From: DATAAZ01 sp036259875
GTDB taxonomy: Bacteria; Actinomycetota; Thermoleophilia; Gaiellales; Gaiellaceae
Length of the DNA: 24,629 bases
Assembly (NCBI GenBank): GCA_036259875.1
Contig: DATAAZ010000023.1
Span: forward strand, 1-24,629
Direction: 5' to 3'
Shown here: positions 15,365 through 23,948 of the stretch, one piece after another
Numbering within the stretch: position 1 is the first letter of the stretch
Layout: each line of letters starts with the position of its first letter
Translations under genes and position numbers: made by a program
The notes under the pieces: model-generated
What the model saw: only the letters and a program-made list of their open reading frames with translations
The model's database searches: none
Told to the model about the DNA's origin: nothing

Positions 15365-16293
15365 TGGCGGCCACCCGCCAGGAGGTCATCCTCGGATCGG
15401 CCGCGCGGCTCCGGCGCCGAGCGGTGAGCGAGCGGCGCTGGGCGAACGCGTCCCTCTACGTGGGCGCCGGCATCCTCGGACTCGTTGGCCTCGTCGCGAT
15501 CTTCGCGCCGCTGATCGCCACGCACCCCCCCAACGCACAAGATCTTGCCGGCGCGTTCCAGCCACCCTCGTCCGACCACATCATGGGGACCGACAACCTC
15601 GGTCGGGACATCTTCTCCAGGGTCGTCTACGCGGCGCGGGTCGATCTCCAGATCGGCTTCGTCACGACCTATGTGCCGCTCGTCTACGGCGCCATCCTCG
15701 GCGCGGTGGCCGGGTACTTCGGCGGCTGGGTCGACTCCGTGATTATGCGACTCGTCGACGTCGTCATCGCATTCCCGTTCCTTGTGCTGGTGATCGCGAT
15801 CCTCGCCGTCGTCGGCCCAGGCGTGACGGGGATCTACATCGCCGTCCTCGCAGTCGCGTGGGCGATGTACGCGCGGCTGACCCGTGCGGAGATGCTCGTC
15901 CTCCGGGAGCAGCAGTTCATGCTTGCCGGCGAGGCGCTCGGCTTCTCACGCCGGCGGATCATCTTCCGCCACGCCCTCCCGAACCTGCTCCGCCCGAACC
16001 TCGTCTTTTCGATGGCGGACTTCGTCCTCAACATCCTGCTCGTCGCCTCGCTCTCCTTCCTCGGGCTCGGCGTGCGACCCCCGACGCCCGAATGGGGCGC
16101 CATGGTCGCCGAGGGGCAGAACTTCCTGCTGAACGCCTGGTGGATAACGACCCTCCCAGGCATCGTCATCGTCGTCGTCGGGATCGCCCTCAGCCTCGTC
16201 GGCGACGGCCTCGCCGACCGCCTGGGCGAGCGCTTTCGGCTAACGGTCGATTCCGGCTCACCCTCCGAGACAGCGAAAGGAGAGCGCGGATGA
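15364..16293 (+). CDS. dppC: Dipeptide/oligopeptide ABC transporter permease (DppC type)
   Basis: A 309-residue partner permease. The N-terminal cytoplasmic region (about 30 residues, basic) and first helix (OppC_N type) precede a conserved HIMGTDNLGRDIFSRVVYAA segment (residues about 72-92). The EAA loop is LAGEALGFSRRRIIFRHALP. The SFLGLGVRPPTPEWGAM motif near residue 230 is a hallmark of DppC/OppC. Its ATG overlaps the DppB stop by one base (TGATG), and its own stop overlaps the next ATG (ATGA), so translation is coupled along the operon. Confidence 0.93.
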   Translation: MAATRQEVILGSAARLRRRAVSERRWANASLYVGAGILGLVGLVAIFAPLIATHPPNAQDLAGAFQPPSSDHIMGTDNLGRDIFSRVVYAARVDLQIGFVTTYVPLVYGAILGAVAGYFGGWVDSVIMRLVDVVIAFPFLVLVIAILAVVGPGVTGIYIAVLAVAWAMYARLTRAEMLVLREQQFMLAGEALGFSRRRIIFRHALPNLLRPNLVFSMADFVLNILLVASLSFLGLGVRPPTPEWGAMVAEGQNFLLNAWWITTLPGIVIVVVGIALSLVGDGLADRLGERFRLTVDSGSPSETAKGERG

Positions 16294-17132
16294 AGGTCTT
16301 TATCTCGGTCGACATGGAAGGCGCCACCGCGATGACCGATCCGGAGGACGTCCTCCCGCACGGCTCGGACTATCAGCGCGGGCGGGTTTTCATGACCGGC
16401 GACGCCAACGCGGCGGTGCTCGGAGCCTTCGACGCCGGCGCGACCGACGTGGTCGTGAACGACTCCCACTGGATCATGCGCAACCTGCTCATCGAGGAGA
16501 TCGATCCCCGCGCCCGGGTGATCAAGGGCTTCCACAAGCCGATGTGCATGATGCAGGGCATCGACGAGACCGTCGATGCTGCGGTCTTCGTCGGCTACCA
16601 CTCATGCGCAGGGACGGAGCAGGGCGTGCTCGCGCATACCCTGCTCGGCAAGGAAGTCCAGAACATGCTCATCAACGGGGAGCCGGCGGGCGAGACGAGG
16701 CTGAACGCGCTCCTCTGCGGCCACTTCGGCGTCCCCGTCGCTTTCGTCGCGGGCGACGACACGGTCTGCCGCGAAGCGAAGAACGTCCTCGGAGACGACT
16801 TGCCGACGTTCGCCGTCAAAGACGGGATCGACATGTTCACGGCGAACTGCCTCCACCCTGAGGTCTCGCAGAAGGGGATCCGCGAGGGCGTCGCCGCGGC
16901 GCTGCGCACCATGGGGCCGCGAGCGGCCTACAAGATGGAGATGCCGATCACCTTCGGCTTCGAGTTCAACTCGACCACGATCGCGGCGACGTGCGAGTAC
17001 ATCCCCGAGGTGAGCAAGCCGACCCCGTATACGACCGAGTTCACGAGCGACGACATGCCGAAGGCGATGAAGATCATCTTCGCCGAGCTCCTGCTCGCGC
17101 TGCAGGTCGGTCAGAAGGGGATCTACAGCTGA
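16290..17132 (+). CDS. dppA: Zinc D-aminopeptidase, peptidase family M55 (DppA type)
   Basis: A 280-residue cytosolic enzyme that removes N-terminal D-amino acids such as D-Ala from short peptides. The start is ATG 16290 behind AAGGAGAG, overlapping the dppC stop as ATGA; the open frame reaches back to 15858, but that part lies inside dppC. Residues align with Bacillus subtilis DppA: Asp8 and Glu10 in SVDMEG, His60 in NDSH, His104 in GYH, Glu135 in GEPAGETRLN as metal ligands, and His116 at the place of the catalytic histidine. In B. subtilis the enzyme is also encoded with a dipeptide importer. Family members assemble as ring decamers. Do not confuse it with E. coli DppA, a binding protein. 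Confidence 0.93.
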   Translation: MKVFISVDMEGATAMTDPEDVLPHGSDYQRGRVFMTGDANAAVLGAFDAGATDVVVNDSHWIMRNLLIEEIDPRARVIKGFHKPMCMMQGIDETVDAAVFVGYHSCAGTEQGVLAHTLLGKEVQNMLINGEPAGETRLNALLCGHFGVPVAFVAGDDTVCREAKNVLGDDLPTFAVKDGIDMFTANCLHPEVSQKGIREGVAAALRTMGPRAAYKMEMPITFGFEFNSTTIAATCEYIPEVSKPTPYTTEFTSDDMPKAMKIIFAELLLALQVGQKGIYS

Positions 17133-18165
17133 GCGCACCCGAAGGGCGTCTCGTCGCAGCACCTTCGGGGGTCGAGACGACTGACCCGGTACTTGCGGTG
17201 CGCGACCTCGTGACCGTCTTCCCAGCCACGCGGGGGATGGTCGTCGCCGCAAACCACGTCTCGTTCGACCTTCGCCTGGGCGAGACGATGGGGCTCGTCG
17301 GCGAGTCCGGGTCCGGCAAGAGCGTCACCTGCCGGTCGCTCCTCCGCCTCGTGCCCGAGCCGGGGGAGATCATCGGCGGCTCGGCCGTCTTCGAGGGCAA
17401 GGACCTCCTGCAGCTCTCCACGCGGGAGCTTCGCAACGTGCGCGGACGCGACATCTCGATGATCTTCCAGGATCCGCTGGCGAGCCTGAACCCCGTCTAC
17501 CCGGTCGGAGACCAGATCGGCGAGCCGCTCCGGATCCACCGCAAGATGAGCCGGCGGCACGCGCGCGAGGAGGCTGTCCGCCTGCTCGACCACGTCGGCA
17601 TCCCCTCGGCGCGACGAAGGCTCGATTCCTATCCGCACGAGCTCTCGGGCGGGATGCGTCAGCGCGTGATGATAGCGATCGCGATCTCGTGCCGGCCGAA
17701 GATCCTGCTCGCGGACGAGGCGACGACGGCGCTCGACGTCACGATCCAGGACCAGATCCTCTCGCTGCTCCACGAGCTCCAGCGCGAAAACGGGATGGCG
17801 ATCCTGCTCGTCTCGCACGACCTGGGCGTGATCGCTCAGGCCTGCGACCGCGTGACCGTGATGTACGCGGGCTACGTCGTCGAACAGGCGAGCACGCGGG
17901 CGCTCTTCGCGCGGCCGCGGCACCCGTACACCGTCGCCCTCCTGAAAGCGTTGCCGGAGCTCGCCGCCGAGCGCGCCGACGGCAGGCTCGTGCCCATCCG
18001 CGGCCAGCCACCCGACCTCGCGACGTTGCCTTCCGGCTGCCCCTTTTCTCCTCGCTGCGAGTTCGCCGGCGCGGAAGACCCGGCACGCCGCGAGGTCTCG
18101 ATGCTCCTTGAGGAGGTCGAGCGCGGGCACCTGACCGCCTGTCCTTTTCACGCGGAGATCGGCTT

Positions 18166-18169
<4 letters not shown>
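17129..18169 (+). CDS. dppD: Dipeptide/oligopeptide ABC transporter ATPase (DppD type)
   Basis: A 346-residue ATPase subunit if started at CTG 17129. That codon overlaps the dppA stop as CTGA and lies 9 nt after AGAAGGGG, matching the ATGA/GTGA couplings of its neighbours. No ATG, GTG or TTG exists between it and GTG 17198; starting at 17198 would remove the first beta-strand (DPVLAVRDLVTVFP). Walker A GESGSGKS is at about 58-65, then Q-loop IFQDPLASLNPVYP, signature LSGGMRQRV, Walker B ILLADEATTALD, and switch His in LLVSHDLGV. The C-terminal oligopeptide-transporter domain has the Cys pattern CPFSPRCEFA...HLTACPF. The CTG start is a sequence-based choice. Confidence 0.9.
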
Positions 18170-19172
<1,003 letters not shown>

Positions 19173-19176
<4 letters not shown>

Positions 19177-20282
19177 GCGCGCTCCCGCAACTCGATGATG
19201 TCGACACACCGGCGCTCGTCGTCGATGGGCCCATGCTCGTCCAGAACGTGCGCGAAATGGCCGCTCGCGCGCGGGATGCGAGAGTTGCCCTGTGGCCGCA
19301 CTCGAAGACGCACAAGTCGCTCGCCGTCGCCGCGTTACAGCGCGAGCACGGCATCGCCGGTCTGACTGCGGCCACCGCTCGGGAAGCGGAGACGTTCGCG
19401 AACGACGGTGTCGAAGACATCCTGATTGCGTATCCGCCGGTCGGGCCGCGGCTGCCGCGGGTCGTGGAGCTCTCACGGCGCGTGCGGCTGCGAGTGGTGC
19501 TCGACAACGCCGATACCGTCGCGACCCTCGACAACGCCTGCCGGAAGGCCGGCACGCACGTCGGGTATCTCTGGGAGGTCGAGTGCGGGACGGGAAGGAT
19601 CGGCACCGAGCCGGGCGCTAACGCGGCGCGGGCGATCGCTCCGGTTGCGGCGCGTACCCGACACGCCTGGTTCGCAGGCCTCATGGCCTTCGCCGGCCAC
19701 GCGTACGCGGCGGCGAGCCTGGAGGAGATCGGGATCGCGGCCGAGCAGGAGGGCCGAGCGGTCCACGAGACCGCGGCCGCGCTCGCCGACCAAGGCGTCG
19801 AGGCACCGGCGCTGAGCGTCGGCACAACTCCGACTACGCACCAGCTCGAGCGCGAGGGCGACGTTACGGAGATCAGGCCCGGAAACTACGTCTTCTACGA
19901 CGCGACGCAGGTCGCGCTCGAGGTGGCGCGCCTCGAACGCTGCGCGCTCAGCGTGCTTGCAACGGTCGTTGCCCGACCCAGCACGAACCGGCTCATCCTC
20001 GACTGCGGGTCCAAGGCGCTTGCAGCGGAGAAGCTGACCTTCCGCCACCCCGGCTACGGACTCGTGCTGGGTCACCCGGAGCTCCTCGTCGACCGGCTCT
20101 ACGAGGAGCACGCGATCGTGACGTCCGTGGAGCCAATCGAGATCCCGCTCGGCGACCGGCTGCGAGTCGTCCCGAACCACGCCTGCGCGTGCGCCAATCT
20201 CCACGAGCGCATGCTCGTCGTGGAGAACGGTTCGGTCGCCGATGTCTGGAGCATCGACGCGCGCGGCTGGAACCGTCCGTGA
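19173..20282 (+). CDS. PLP- and zinc-dependent D-serine dehydratase / D-threonine aldolase family enzyme
   Basis: A 369-residue fold-III PLP enzyme (alanine racemase N-terminal barrel plus the C-terminal D-Ser dehydratase-like domain). The ATG at 19173 overlaps the dppF stop; the open frame reaches back to 19047 inside dppF. Lys45 in WPHSKTHK is the PLP lysine, and the metal pair His336 and Cys338 in PNHACAC corresponds to the zinc ligands of the eukaryotic-type D-serine dehydratase. Other family signatures are ECGTGRIG (about residue 137) and GTTPTTH (about 217). Family members convert D-serine to pyruvate and ammonia, cleave D-threonine to glycine and acetaldehyde, or act on D-3-hydroxyaspartate; I cannot pick one. 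As the last gene it would degrade the D-amino acid released by the M55 peptidase. Confidence 0.92.
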
Positions 20283-20577
20283 AGCGAGCACGATCGACGG
20301 CCCGCAGAGTCCAAGAAGATCGAAGACAGCGGCTCGCCCGTTTTCGGACTAACGCGAAGATCTGGCTCTCCAACCTGTCCTGAGAGGCAGCGGAGCGGGT
20401 CGCCCGGCCGCACGTTCGCGGTGCTCCCCGGTCGCTCTGACCGAGCAGGATGGTTCCGCACCTCCCGCTCGAGATCGAGGCTGGCCTTACGGGCAGCGCT
20501 GGTCCGATCCCTGGTGCGTCCAGTCCGCGTTGCGACCGCCCCTGGGCTCCGGCGCACCTCTCGCCTCGGGCGGTGCG
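20283..20577. other. Intergenic stretch after the operon without a recognisable gene
   Basis: I see no credible coding frame, RNA gene or terminator with a T-run directly after the operon. The open frames here are shadows caused by base composition. Confidence 0.45.
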
Positions 20578-20769
20578 TTAGTTACGCGGGCGGGCCCCGC
20601 GCGCGGGCGACGGCTCGACGGGCTTGCCCAGCTTGGCGGGGCTTGTTTCGTCGGCATCCGTGCCCCGCGTCGGCGTCGGCTCGGTCGGCCTCGGCTCAGC
20701 GGCGGGGTCGGCCTCGGCCGGCACGTTCGGTTCCGCCGGGTCTCTCTCCGTTCTCGCGAGATCGCCCAT
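20578..20769 (-). CDS. Hypothetical Pro/Glu-rich disordered polypeptide (doubtful)
   Basis: From ATG 20769 the minus strand encodes 63 residues rich in Pro, Glu, Ala and Thr (e.g. EPNVPAEADPAAEPRPTEPT), a composition of genuine disordered tails rather than of the Arg-rich noise seen in shadow frames. The frame stays open upstream to 20895 with a Cys-containing, less convincing sequence. No clear ribosome site exists. It may be the C-terminus of a decayed gene. Confidence 0.3.
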   Translation of the reverse strand: MGDLARTERDPAEPNVPAEADPAAEPRPTEPTPTRGTDADETSPAKLGKPVEPSPARGARPRN

Positions 20770-20909
20770 AGCGACGTCATTCCCCTCGGGGCCTTTGCCC
20801 AATCCGGTGCTCGGACGACGCTCGAGGCCGCGGCGCGCGCCAGTGGAACATCCACACGGCACGAGGTAGCACACGACCGCGCTAGCACGCTCCACCGCGG
20901 CCGTCGAAC

Positions 20910-20931
20910 TTGGTACTGGATTTGGTACTGG
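20910..20931. repeat. Tandem 10-bp repeat near the right end of the accessory block
   Basis: TTGGTACTGG occurs at 20910-20919 and again at 20922-20931 with AT between, giving a 12-bp period. Short iterated sites next to an att core often bind integrase arm domains or directionality factors; here the role is only a guess. Confidence 0.4.
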
Positions 20932-20958
20932 TCTCAGCGAACCTAGCTGGATGCGCAG

Positions 20959-20992
20959 GGACTGAAGCGGGGCCGAAACCCCGCTTCAGTCC
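20959..20992. terminator. Perfect 14-bp hairpin before the selC fragment
   Basis: GGACTGAAGCGGGG (20959-20972), loop CCGAAA, CCCCGCTTCAGTCC (20979-20992). The symmetry is perfect over 14 bp. No T-run follows (TCATATGG), so it could be a terminator for the operon or a structural site of the former element. It sits 24 bp before the truncated tRNA-Sec copy. Confidence 0.55.
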
Positions 20993-21016
20993 TCATATGG
21001 ACCTTTCGTAGCAGAG

Positions 21017-21079
21017 CTTCAAAACCGGCGAAACCATGTAGCCCATCGGTGGGTAGGTTCGACTCCTGCGCCGTTCCGC
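21017..21079 (+). pseudogene. Truncated tRNA-Sec (3' half only)
   Basis: The sequence begins at the anticodon loop CTTCAAA and keeps the 3' anticodon strand, variable arm, intact T arm (GTAGG-TTCGACT-CCTGC) and the 3' acceptor strand with one change (GTTCC for GCTCC). The 5' acceptor strand, D arm and 5' anticodon strand are absent, so no tRNA can form. In the variable arm one stem pair has changed on both sides (C-G to T-A), which hints that this half once belonged to a functional selC of a different lineage. Confidence 0.88.
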
Positions 21080-21196
21080 TAAGCCAAAAAGCGCTCGCTA
21101 GGCGGGTTCGGCGTCTCAAGACCGCTCGCGGCAGCCGCCTGAGACCGGCTGAGACCGCTGGAATCCGGCGCTCACTGGCGCACAACTGGCGCACGA
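21017..21196 (+). repeat. Right copy of selC-derived direct repeat (putative att site)
   Basis: This block matches 9563-9733 in direct orientation from the anticodon loop to about 110 nt beyond the tRNA. It differs by scattered substitutions, lacks one T and one G of single-base runs, and contains an extra 11 nt that makes a tandem ACTGGCGCAC-A-ACTGGCGCAC (21174-21194). Similarity fades right after, apart from a short GGGGCGGGCC about 15 bp further. Confidence 0.85.
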
Positions 21197-21239
21197 TCGA
21201 TGCCAGACGGGGCGGGCCGCCCTACGGGCCACGGTTAGA

Positions 21240-21633
21240 TCGCTAGCAAGCGACGGCCACAGCTCGCGGAGGAAACTGCGGACGAGGAAGTCGTAGCCGC
21301 AGAGGCCCTGGTTGAACGCTTCGAGGTCTTCGACCCGGAAGGTGAGATCCTCAAATCTCGCCGCTTACATCGGTCGCATCGCGCCCCGGAGCGCCGATCG
21401 GGCCGATTGGCCCGCGCGGGCCGCGCCGGCCAGGCCGTTCAGCAGCACCGGGCTAGCCCCGCTCGCCCCTTTCACCTCGCAATGCCTCACGGAGGCCGGG
21501 GCCAATATCGGCGGCGTCGATCGCTTCGTTCTGGACGTCCGAAGGACCCCGAGTGAAACGCGAAGACGTTGGCGGCGACAGAAGCGAGAAGCGCTACGCC
21601 GGCGAGTGGAAGCGCGAAACTCGCACGACTCAA
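21240..21633 (-). pseudogene. Decayed collagen-like membrane protein
   Basis: Three minus-strand frames in succession read like one broken gene. From TTG 21633: SRASFALPLAGVALLASVAA and NVFAFH, a membrane anchor. Then in a second frame (about 21560-21350): DVQNEAIDAADIGPGLREAL, GERGERG, an in-frame TAG, and GPRGPIGPIGAPGRDATD, clear Gly-X-Y repeats. Then in the third frame (about 21350-21240): DLTFRVEDLEAFNQGLCGYD, a coiled-coil-like tail with a cysteine. Anchor, collagen repeat and coiled-coil tail with LCG is a layout common in this bacterial group. At least two frameshifts and one stop mark it as dead. It is a different protein from the collagen-like one at 32-661. Confidence 0.55.
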
Positions 21634-21760
21634 GAGCCACGATCGTACGAACTCGGATGTGCGGCCATAAGAGCTCGGCTCGGACGCGGTTCCTGCTTGC
21701 CGAAATCGCTGGGCGCGCTCGACGGGGGTAACGCGACGGCCGCGTGTCTGAGCGGCCGGG

Positions 21761-22004
21761 CTCCAGCACGTCCGCCTCGCCGACGCGCTCAAGCTCTGCC
21801 TTCTCCTCCGAGACGACTGCGCGAGGTTCGAGCGCGCGATCGTCCGTTGGCAGGCCCTACGGCGCCCGAGACGGCCGGCGTGACCGTTGAGGAGGCACAG
21901 GCCGTGGCGCTTCTGGCGGCGCTACGCGGCCCGAGGAGGGTTTGCGGCCCGGTCGCTCGCCGAGCTCGTCCACCGACGCGGGCTGGAAGCGAGCCTTTTA
22001 GGGC
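21761..22004 (+). pseudogene. Decayed small helical protein of unknown function
   Basis: Three plus-strand frames join into one plausible sequence: LQHVRLADALKLCLLLRDDC followed by ARFERAIVRWQAL (about 21761-21868), then ETAGVTVEEAQAVALLAALR (about 21868-21930), then AARSLAELVHRRGLEASLLG (about 21943-22002). Each piece is strongly helical with Leu/Ala heptads and conserved-looking charge patterns, while the frames between are noise. I believe it resembles short uncharacterised actinobacterial proteins with an RW...EEAQ...RGL pattern, but cannot name a family. Two frameshifts separate the parts. It converges on the EamA transporter gene and overlaps its stop. Confidence 0.4.
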
Positions 22005-22981
22005 GCGGCCGTGCGGCCGGTTGGCGTCGGCGATCCGGCGCGCGCGGCCACGCGCGGGGGTGCCTGGTGGGAAACATGCGCCTCGCGCCGCAGGACGACG
22101 GCGACGGAGGTAACGATGATCGCCGCGCTTGCGAGGGTCAGTGCGCTAACCGGCTCTTCCACGAGTGCCCAGCCGAGGAAGAGCGCGATGACAGGATTCA
22201 CGTAGGCGTAGGTCGTCGCCGTCGAAGCGGACGTGTTCTGGAGGATCCAGACGAACGCCGTATAGGCGAGAACCGACCCCGGAACGACTAGATAGGCCAG
22301 CGCGACGAGCGCTTCGACGGAGATGTCGTCGACGGCGACCCGCTCGCCAATCGCGAGGCCGGTCACCAGCGTCAGCGCACCGGCGAACAGCATCTGTACG
22401 GTCGCCGAGAGCAGCGGGTCGTCCGGGAGCCGAACGCGCTGGGCCAGAAACGACCCGGTCGCCTCCGAGATCGCGGCGCCGAGCACCACGAGGATCCAGG
22501 CGACCGGCACTGCCGCATGCGCACCGGGGACGAGAAGCGCGGCGACGCCGAGGAAGCCGACCGCGACGGCGAGAAGGATCAAGCGGTCGACTGGCTCGCG
22601 CCCGACGAGACGGAGGACAACGACCCAAAGAGGAATCGACGCGATCGTGAGGGCCGCGAGTCCGGAGGGCACGCGCGTCTCGCCAAGAAAGAGCAGCGAG
22701 AAGGCGGCGTAAAGGGTCAGCATGCTGACGCCGGCCGCGGCGAAAATTTCGTCGCGGCGAAGGACGACCGACCGCCGGTGCCGCGCGATATAGAGGAAGA
22801 GCGCCAACAGGGAGCCGGCGAGGAGAAACCGTGTTCCAGCGGACGTCAGCGGAGGCGCGTCGTCGACGAGGACGGCGATCGCTAGATACGTCGACCCCCA
22901 GACGACGTAGAGCGTTGCGAGCGCTGTGGCTAGGGCTGCGCGAGAGGGCCGCCCGGGGTACGGCGTGAGGCCGCTCGTCAC
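21998..22981 (-). CDS. EamA/DMT-superfamily transporter
   Basis: A 327-residue membrane protein with two tandem EamA repeats and ten predicted helices. The first helix holds the typical LYVVWGSTYLAI, and the second repeat ends with NPVIALFLGWALVEEPVSAL, the YxxPV/E motif region conserved in RhaT/YdcZ/YedA-type exporters. Members export amino acids or other small metabolites; the substrate here is unknown. GTG 22981 overlaps the stop of the upstream regulator gene as GTGA, so both are made from one transcript; the frame is open to 23119 but that part lies in the regulator gene. The C-terminal 25 residues are a basic, Pro-rich cytoplasmic tail. Confidence 0.9.
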   Translation of the reverse strand: MTSGLTPYPGRPSRAALATALATLYVVWGSTYLAIAVLVDDAPPLTSAGTRFLLAGSLLALFLYIARHRRSVVLRRDEIFAAAGVSMLTLYAAFSLLFLGETRVPSGLAALTIASIPLWVVVLRLVGREPVDRLILLAVAVGFLGVAALLVPGAHAAVPVAWILVVLGAAISEATGSFLAQRVRLPDDPLLSATVQMLFAGALTLVTGLAIGERVAVDDISVEALVALAYLVVPGSVLAYTAFVWILQNTSASTATTYAYVNPVIALFLGWALVEEPVSALTLASAAIIVTSVAVVLRREAHVSHQAPPRVAARAGSPTPTGRTAAP

Positions 22982-23538
22982 GTGCGAGCGCCTCCCTTGC
23001 GCGCGCGCCAGCTTCGAACCTTCGCAATGCTCCCGCAGGCCCGGCCGCCCTCGCTTGCGGACATCTGGCACCAGCGCTTGCTCGCATTTCGCGTCCGGTC
23101 GAAGAAGACGAGGTGGCAATCAGGACAGGCCTTCAATCGGTACCACGTCCCGTCGCCGATCGCCTCGGCGACGATCGCCAGGACGTCAGTGAGCGCCGTC
23201 GGCACACCGGCGGCGACGTAGCGGATTCCGCTCCCGCTGGCTTCGACAGCGACGGTCAGGCGTGCCGCCCTCAATTGCGCGTTCAGCCAATCGACGTCGA
23301 GCTCGCCCTCGACAGCTCGCCGGAGGCCGGTCCGCACCGCGGTCAACTCGTCCAACTCCGACGCGCGCGGCCGGCGGACACCGGTGAACCGCTGCTCCCA
23401 GGCCTTTGCGTGACGAGCGAGGCCGTCGAGGTGGTCGCGACTTTCGCGCGTCCGCGCCAAGTGCTCCCAGGTGTTCAAGAAGCGGCGAACGTCTTCGAGT
23501 CGTCCCGGAGCACGCCACCTCGGGGCGTCTTCGAGCAT
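22978..23538 (-). CDS. CGNR-type zinc-finger regulator (ABATE domain), variant motif
   Basis: A 186-residue probable transcription regulator. The start ATG 23538 follows AAAAGGTGG and gives the expected N-terminus (EDVRRFLNTWEHL, the FxNT block). The middle carries the ABATE ligand-binding-like region with RxxLRRAVEG. The C-terminal zinc finger is LKACPDCHLVFFDRTRNASK then RWCQM, with cysteines at 138, 141, 157 and 168. In most relatives the fourth cysteine lies in CGNR four to five residues after the WC; here an insertion (SASEGGRA) separates them and the motif reads CGSIAKVR. The helix KVRSWRARK still looks DNA-binding. The EamA gene downstream is translationally coupled and its probable target. 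Confidence 0.85.
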   Translation of the reverse strand: MLEDAPRWRAPGRLEDVRRFLNTWEHLARTRESRDHLDGLARHAKAWEQRFTGVRRPRASELDELTAVRTGLRRAVEGELDVDWLNAQLRAARLTVAVEASGSGIRYVAAGVPTALTDVLAIVAEAIGDGTWYRLKACPDCHLVFFDRTRNASKRWCQMSASEGGRACGSIAKVRSWRARKGGART

Positions 23539-23569
23539 GTTTACCACCTTTTGGTTATTGTCGGTAAAC
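23539..23569. promoter_or_regulatory. Inverted-repeat candidate operator upstream of the CGNR regulator
   Basis: GTTTACC (23539-23545) and GGTAAAC (23563-23569) are perfect inverted 7-mers separated by 17 nt, within an AT-rich patch directly before the regulator's ATG; the inner part overlaps its ribosome site. The setting suggests autoregulation. Confidence 0.5.
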
Positions 23570-23648
23570 GACCGGGCGAAACACGCGCTACCGACGAGGA
23601 GGCCGCAGTCTCGGACTGCCGCCGCAGAGCGTGCTACTGAGTTCCGCG

Positions 23649-23771
23649 ATGGCGAAAGACGACACGAGCCACGCCGCGCCCGCGCGCGCAAAGGCGACGG
23701 CGGCAGTAGTCGGAGGCTTCTTCTTCCTCTTGATCGCCGCCGTGATCGTCTACGCGCTCGTCGCCGGCTAG
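23649..23771 (+). CDS. 40-residue single-helix membrane protein
   Basis: ATG 23649 to TAG 23771 encodes MAKDDTSHAAPARAKATAAV followed by VGGFFFLLIAAVIVYALVAG: a charged, Lys/Asp/Arg-containing N-terminus and one clear transmembrane helix ending at the C-terminus. The stop is followed after 69 nt by a perfect 11-bp hairpin, giving a compact transcription unit. It is divergent from the CGNR regulator (110 bp between starts). No strong ribosome site is seen. Small single-helix proteins of this shape are common but mostly uncharacterised; the topology would put the N-terminus in the cytoplasm. Confidence 0.65.
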   Translation: MAKDDTSHAAPARAKATAAVVGGFFFLLIAAVIVYALVAG

Positions 23772-23840
23772 CCGGCCGCAGCGCGACTCGTCGCTCCGGT
23801 CAGGCGTTACGACGAGGGTTGGCTTCCGCCCTCCTAACGT

Positions 23841-23868
23841 GCGGGGCCGCCTGGATGGGCGGCCCCGC
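23841..23868. terminator. Bidirectional hairpin terminator
   Basis: GCGGGGCCGCC (23841-23851), loop TGGATG, GGCGGCCCCGC (23858-23868) is a perfect 11-bp stem between two convergent genes. No T-run on either side. Confidence 0.6.
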
Positions 23869-23948
23869 TGCGTACGCGCGACGTCCGAGATCAGTCGTCC
23901 CGCAGTGGTCGGCGTCAGCCCCTTAGCGCTTGCCTGGCCCCTGCCCTT

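Noticed and set aside
15858..16289. 144-residue N-terminal extension of the D-aminopeptidase
   Set aside because: It lies within dppC in another frame and has no family similarity; the AAGGAGAG site and ATGA overlap fix the start at 16290.
20530..20946. Plus-strand 138-residue open frame
   Set aside because: Composition is Arg-rich noise, the end (WYWIWYW) comes from the tandem repeat, and no ribosome site is present.
21017..21079. Second functional tRNA-Sec gene
   Set aside because: The 5' acceptor strand, D arm and 5' anticodon strand are missing; upstream bases do not pair.
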